The translations under genes and the position numbers were made by a program. DNA of 16,676 bases from Fidelibacterota bacterium REDSEA-S14_B6 (GTDB lineage: Bacteria > Fidelibacterota > Marinisomatia > Marinisomatales > S15-B10), in contig LUOC01000041.1 in the NCBI GenBank assembly GCA_001626655.1, forward strand, positions 1-16,676, written 5' to 3'. Shown here piece by piece: positions 13,021 through 16,676 of the stretch (position 1 is the stretch's first letter; each line of letters starts with the position of its first letter). The notes beneath the pieces are model-generated. The model was not told the origin of the DNA, ran no database searches, and saw nothing but the letters and a program-made list of their open reading frames with translations.

Positions 13021-14256
13021 TCACGCCGCGGACACCGCCTCAATCCGGCGCCCTACTGGCGGATGGCTGTAGGAGAGAAAGACGGTGAGGGGGTGGGGCG
13101 TCAGGTGGGAGAGGTTGCTGGCGGCGAGCACTTTGAGCATGCTCACCAGCGCTTCACTGTTATGGGTGGTGTCGAGGGCGTAGCGATCCGCCTGATATTC
13201 GTTACGGCGGCTGAGGGCGGTGGTGAAGAGTGACGTCACCAGATTCACCGGTGCGTAGAGGAGTCCGAAAAAGACCATCCCGGCATAGACCGAAACCTGC
13301 TCCACCCCAAACACGGCGAAGAGAGCCGGCTCGCCCATAATGAGATTGAATAGAAACAGCATGACACCCATCTGCACGATGCCGAGTGCGGTGCCGAGGT
13401 ATGTGTGTTTTTTCTTGTAATGCCCCACCTCATGGGCCACTACCGACACAATCTCCTCCGTGCTGTGTTTTTCCAGAAGGGTGTCGAAAAGGGCGATCCG
13501 TTTACTCTTCCCGAGACCGCTGAAATAGGCGTTTGAGTGGGACGATCGGCGGCTGCCGTCCATCACATCGATTCTGGCGATGGGGAATTTTACCTTTGCG
13601 GCATACGCTTCAATTGCAGTGCGAAGATCACCTTCTTCCAGAGGAGTGAACTTGTTGAACATGGGAGCGATAACGTGTACGAACAGTGGCTGAACGGCGA
13701 TCATAAATACTGTAATAACGAGCCATGCGATCCACCAACCGTCTTCTGAGTAGCTGTTAAAAAAGTAGAGAACAGCACCCAAAATCAAACCGCCGAAGAT
13801 TATCGTCAGGAGGTAACCTTTAAGCTTGTCGAGCATATATGTTTTCGGCGTGGTCCGGTTGAAGTCAAACTTCTGTTCAATTACAAATGTACTGTAGAGA
13901 GAGAAGGGGATGTTGAGAACATCATTGATGAGAAAGATGATGCCGAAGAAGAGGAGTCCGCCGAAAATGGGGCTGGCTGTCTGACCGCGAACGAACTGAT
14001 CGAGCACGCCGAAAATCCCCGCGTGGATGACCACCAAAATAACGATGAGTCCAAAGGTTGAAGAGAGTATCCCGAACCTTGTCCGTGCTCGGAGGTAGGC
14101 TTGAGAGTCAGCATACTTCTTGGTATCGTAGACATCGGAAAAATTCGCCGGCACTTCGTCCGTGATGCTGTTCATGTTGAGAATTGCGCTGACGGTGGAG
14201 AGGATGTACTCTCCCAGAAGTGCGCCAATGATTATAAAGTAAAAGGTCTGTTCCAT
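13021..14256 (-). CDS. M48-family membrane metalloprotease, Ste24/CAAX-protease-1 type
   Basis: An integral-membrane zinc peptidase of 411 residues. Hydrophobic helices cover about 1-25, 62-86, 98-118, 147-167, 176-197, 288-306 and 320-345. The zinc site is HEVGH (275-279) in a helix, with a third ligand Glu353 in SRRNEYQADRYA. MDGSRRSSHSNAYFSG (232-246), the Ste24 marker before the active site, and the C-terminal SYSHPPVGRRIEAV are also typical. Ste24 enzymes cleave CAAX prenylated proteins in eukaryotes; bacterial relatives, with HtpX, do membrane-protein quality control. The ATG at 14256 sits 17 bases after the gcvP stop, so the two are likely co-transcribed, although no functional link is obvious. 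No strong Shine-Dalgarno sequence is seen, consistent with translation re-initiation. Confidence 0.93.
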   Translation of the reverse strand: MEQTFYFIIIGALLGEYILSTVSAILNMNSITDEVPANFSDVYDTKKYADSQAYLRARTRFGILSSTFGLIVILVVIHAGIFGVLDQFVRGQTASPIFGGLLFFGIIFLINDVLNIPFSLYSTFVIEQKFDFNRTTPKTYMLDKLKGYLLTIIFGGLILGAVLYFFNSYSEDGWWIAWLVITVFMIAVQPLFVHVIAPMFNKFTPLEEGDLRTAIEAYAAKVKFPIARIDVMDGSRRSSHSNAYFSGLGKSKRIALFDTLLEKHSTEEIVSVVAHEVGHYKKKHTYLGTALGIVQMGVMLFLFNLIMGEPALFAVFGVEQVSVYAGMVFFGLLYAPVNLVTSLFTTALSRRNEYQADRYALDTTHNSEALVSMLKVLAASNLSHLTPHPLTVFLSYSHPPVGRRIEAVSAA

Positions 14257-14273
14257 GAACGGACTTCAGACAG

Positions 14274-16676
14274 TCATGGCGTCTTCCGGTACGCCTCCAC
14301 CGGCGGGCAGGTGCAGACGAGGTTCCGGTCGCCGTAGGCGTTGTCCACACGGGCAGAGGCGGGCCAGAATTTTTTCGCTGTCAGTCCTGCCACCGGATAG
14401 GCGGCACGCTGGCGGGAGTAGGAGTGGCTCCAGTCATCGGCTGAAACCATAGCTGTGGTGTGAGGGGAATTCTTGAGTGGATTGTCTTCTCTTTCCAGCG
14501 TACCCGATTCAATGTCGGCGATCTCCTGTCTAATGGTAATCATCGCCTCAGTGAACCGGTCCAACTCGGCTTTCGATTCACTCTCCGTCGGCTCCACCAT
14601 CATGGTGCCGGGGACAGGCCAGCTCATGGTGGGGGCGTGAAAACCGAAGTCCATGAGGCGCTTCGCCACATCCTCTTCGGTGACGCCGGCGCTCTTTCGG
14701 AACGCTCGCAGATCGAGGATAAACTCGTGTGCCACGAGGCCGTGTGCGCCCCGGAAAAGAATGGTGTAATGATCCTCCAGTTTTTTCGCTAGATAGTTGG
14801 CGTTGAGGATAGCCGTCCGCGTGGCGTCGGTGAGTCCTTCCGCGCCCAACAACGCCATGTAAGCCCAGGAGATTGAGAGGATGGAGGCGCTTCCGTACGG
14901 CGCTGCTGAGACTGCGCCGATGGCGTCCGGGCCGTTGCCCTCTGCTTCGGGGTGTCCCGGAAGGTAGGGCGCCAGCGCTTCGGTCACACCGATGGGCCCC
15001 ATCCCCGGACCGCCGCCCCCGTGAGGGATGGCGAATGTTTTGTGAAGGTTCAAATGGCAGACGTCGGCGCCGAGATCGGCGGGGCGGCTCAGCCCCACCA
15101 TGGCGTTCATGTTGGCGCCGTCGAGATAGACCAGTCCGCCGTTCATGTGAATGGTATGGCAGATCTCCCGAATCCCCTCTTCAAAAACACCGTGCGTGGA
15201 AGGGTAGGTGATCATGCACGCCGCCAGCCGATCGCCGGTCGCTTCTGCTTTGGCGGTGAGATCGGACAGATCAATGTTGCCGCTTTCGTCACACTCCACT
15301 ACTACCACTTCCATCCCGGCCATGATGGCGCTGGCGGGGTTCGTGCCGTGAGCCGACGAAGGGATGAGACAGACCGTCCGCTTCTCTTCGCCCTGAGCGC
15401 GGTGGCGGGCCCGGATCACCATGAGCCCGGCGTATTCACCCTGAGCACCGGAGTTGGGCTGGAACGAGATTTCATGGAATCCGGTAGCGGCGCAGAGCCA
15501 CAATTTGAGGTCACTCATGAGAGAGGTGTACCCTTGTGCGTTGCCCTTCGGTGCAAAGGGGTGGAGGTTGGCAAAGCCGGGAAGCGTCAGCGACTCCATC
15601 TCGGCGGCGGCGTTGAGCTTCATGGTGCAGGAGCCGAGGGGAATCATCCCATCTGCGAGGGAAAAGTCTTTTGTCTCCAAATGGCGGATGTACCGAAGGA
15701 GTTCCGTCTCCGTGTGATAGGAATTGAAGACAGGATGCTCCATAAAGGAGGTCTCCCGGGACTGAACGCCCAGAGACAGATCGGAACCGTCTCGACGCTC
15801 CACATCGAAACAGCTCAACAACGCCGTCACATCTTCATCCGTGGTTGTTTCATCAACCGAGACTCCTACCGTTCCATCGCTGAACTGGCGGACGGTAATC
15901 CCTTCTCGCTGCGCTTTCTCCTTCCACCCCCCCGGCGGCTGAAAACGAATTGTATCAAAGAAAGTCCCTTCATTCAGTTTAACGCCTGCCGCCCGAAGCG
16001 ATTCAGCCACTGCCGATGCGTGACCGTGAACCTGTTCCGCAATCCTCTTCACTCCTTCCGGTCCGTGATAGACGGCGTACATACCCGCCATGACTGCCAG
16101 AAGGACCTGCGCCGTGCAGATGTTAGAGGTCGCTTTGTCCCTGCGTATATGCTGCTCCCGCGTCTGGAGTGCCATCCTGAGGGCTCTGTTCCCTTCCGCG
16201 TCCACGGTGACGCCGATGAGCCGGCCCGGAATGAGTCGTTTGAACCGTTCGGCTGCTGCAAAAAAGGCGGCGTGGGGACCGCCGTAACCGAGAGGGACGC
16301 CAAACCGCTGACTGTTTCCCACGGCGGCGTCCGCGCCGAACTCGCCCGGCGGCTTCAGGAGCGTCAGTGCCATTAGGTCCGTCGCGGCGCAGACGAAAGC
16401 GCCGGCCTCGCGGGCGGCGTGGCAAAGCTCTGTGTAGTCGTGGATGGTGCCCGAACTGTCGGGGTTCTGAACAAGGGCGCCGAAGACAGACTCATCAAAA
16501 CTGAAATCAGTGTGGGACTGAACTTTCACTTCGATTCCCATAGGCGCTGCCCGGCCCGACACCACTGCGATGGTCTGGGGGTGGCAATCTTGGGAGACGA
16601 GGAAAATAGACCCTTTCCGGTGAGCCCGGTGGAACATGGTCATGGCCTCCGCCGCAGCGGTCGCTTCGTCCAGCAG
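14274..16676 (-). CDS. gcvP: Glycine dehydrogenase (decarboxylating), P-protein (5' end beyond window)
   Basis: PLP enzyme of the glycine cleavage system: it decarboxylates glycine and passes the aminomethyl group to lipoylated H-protein, feeding one-carbon units into tetrahydrofolate. The 800 visible codons run in frame to the window edge (LLDEATAAAEAM at the edge is typical P-protein), so roughly 150 N-terminal residues are missing. It is the fused single-chain form: the N-half ends near LLSCFDVERR and the C-half begins after MEHPVFNSYHTETELLRYIR. PLIPLGSCTMKLNAA-like sequence (MIPLGSCTMKLNAAAEM), TYPSTHGVFEE and HLNLHKTFAIPHGGGGPGMG with the PLP-binding Lys (codon 15039-15041) are all intact. 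The downstream gene is the Ste24-type protease; other gcv genes are not in view. Identity is secure. Confidence 0.97.
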   Translation of the reverse strand: MLDEATAAAEAMTMFHRAHRKGSIFLVSQDCHPQTIAVVSGRAAPMGIEVKVQSHTDFSFDESVFGALVQNPDSSGTIHDYTELCHAAREAGAFVCAATDLMALTLLKPPGEFGADAAVGNSQRFGVPLGYGGPHAAFFAAAERFKRLIPGRLIGVTVDAEGNRALRMALQTREQHIRRDKATSNICTAQVLLAVMAGMYAVYHGPEGVKRIAEQVHGHASAVAESLRAAGVKLNEGTFFDTIRFQPPGGWKEKAQREGITVRQFSDGTVGVSVDETTTDEDVTALLSCFDVERRDGSDLSLGVQSRETSFMEHPVFNSYHTETELLRYIRHLETKDFSLADGMIPLGSCTMKLNAAAEMESLTLPGFANLHPFAPKGNAQGYTSLMSDLKLWLCAATGFHEISFQPNSGAQGEYAGLMVIRARHRAQGEEKRTVCLIPSSAHGTNPASAIMAGMEVVVVECDESGNIDLSDLTAKAEATGDRLAACMITYPSTHGVFEEGIREICHTIHMNGGLVYLDGANMNAMVGLSRPADLGADVCHLNLHKTFAIPHGGGGPGMGPIGVTEALAPYLPGHPEAEGNGPDAIGAVSAAPYGSASILSISWAYMALLGAEGLTDATRTAILNANYLAKKLEDHYTILFRGAHGLVAHEFILDLRAFRKSAGVTEEDVAKRLMDFGFHAPTMSWPVPGTMMVEPTESESKAELDRFTEAMITIRQEIADIESGTLEREDNPLKNSPHTTAMVSADDWSHSYSRQRAAYPVAGLTAKKFWPASARVDNAYGDRNLVCTCPPVEAYRKTP

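Noticed and set aside
14952..16376. Long 474-codon plus-strand open frame
   Set aside because: It lies wholly antisense to gcvP, whose protein is unmistakable; the plus-strand translation has no recognisable domain and reflects codon bias of the true gene.

Overview
The window is 16.7 kb of bacterial chromosome. Every convincing gene lies on the minus strand, so transcription runs from position 16676 towards position 1. Several products carry lipoprotein, Sec or Tat export signals, which fits a Gram-negative-type envelope. Start codons are varied (ATG, GTG, TTG). The mix of a eukaryote-like type II glutamine synthetase, an NTP/NDP-exchanger-like carrier, a single-chain glycine decarboxylase and a DUF2891 lipoprotein suggests an uncultivated marine lineage near the FCB group (for example Marinimicrobia). 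That placement is an inference from gene content; no rRNA or other phylogenetic marker is present.

Layout in the direction of transcription. (1) 16676-13021: glycine decarboxylase gcvP, truncated by the window edge, followed after 17 bp by an M48/Ste24-type membrane protease. (2) 12918-11449: a secreted M20 amidohydrolase, then a 49-codon open frame that looks like the tail of a lost gene. (3) 11195-5846: a compact six-gene run: FKBP-type prolyl isomerase lipoprotein, Tat-exported aldo/keto reductase, Npt1-like carrier, S51 cyanophycinase-like peptidase, DUF2891 lipoprotein and a flavodoxin-fold FMN reductase. Its gaps are 41-43 bp, a 14-nt overlap, a 4-nt overlap and 22 bp, so it is probably one operon. 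(4) 5821-3208: a replication and mutagenesis group: DNA polymerase IV (dinB) behind a strong promoter and an octamer-repeat leader, ssb with its own promoter and a good terminator, and a 241-residue protein equal to the N-terminal PHP domain of a DnaE2-like polymerase with the polymerase core missing. (5) 3139-310: an Lrp/AsnC regulator translationally coupled to an L-2-hydroxyglutarate oxidase-type flavoprotein, then glutamine synthetase type II and a terminator. (6) 73-1: the start of a small membrane protein that runs off the window.

A loose metabolic theme is nitrogen and amino-acid turnover: glycine cleavage, amide and peptide hydrolysis, 2-oxoglutarate generation, ammonia assimilation and a feast/famine-type regulator. 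This link is inferred from gene families and proximity only. I see no CRISPR array, tRNA, rRNA, prophage or intact transposase. The parts most worth a second look are the isolated degenerate PHP domain beside dinB and ssb, the six-gene envelope operon, and the repeat-rich intergenic segments.
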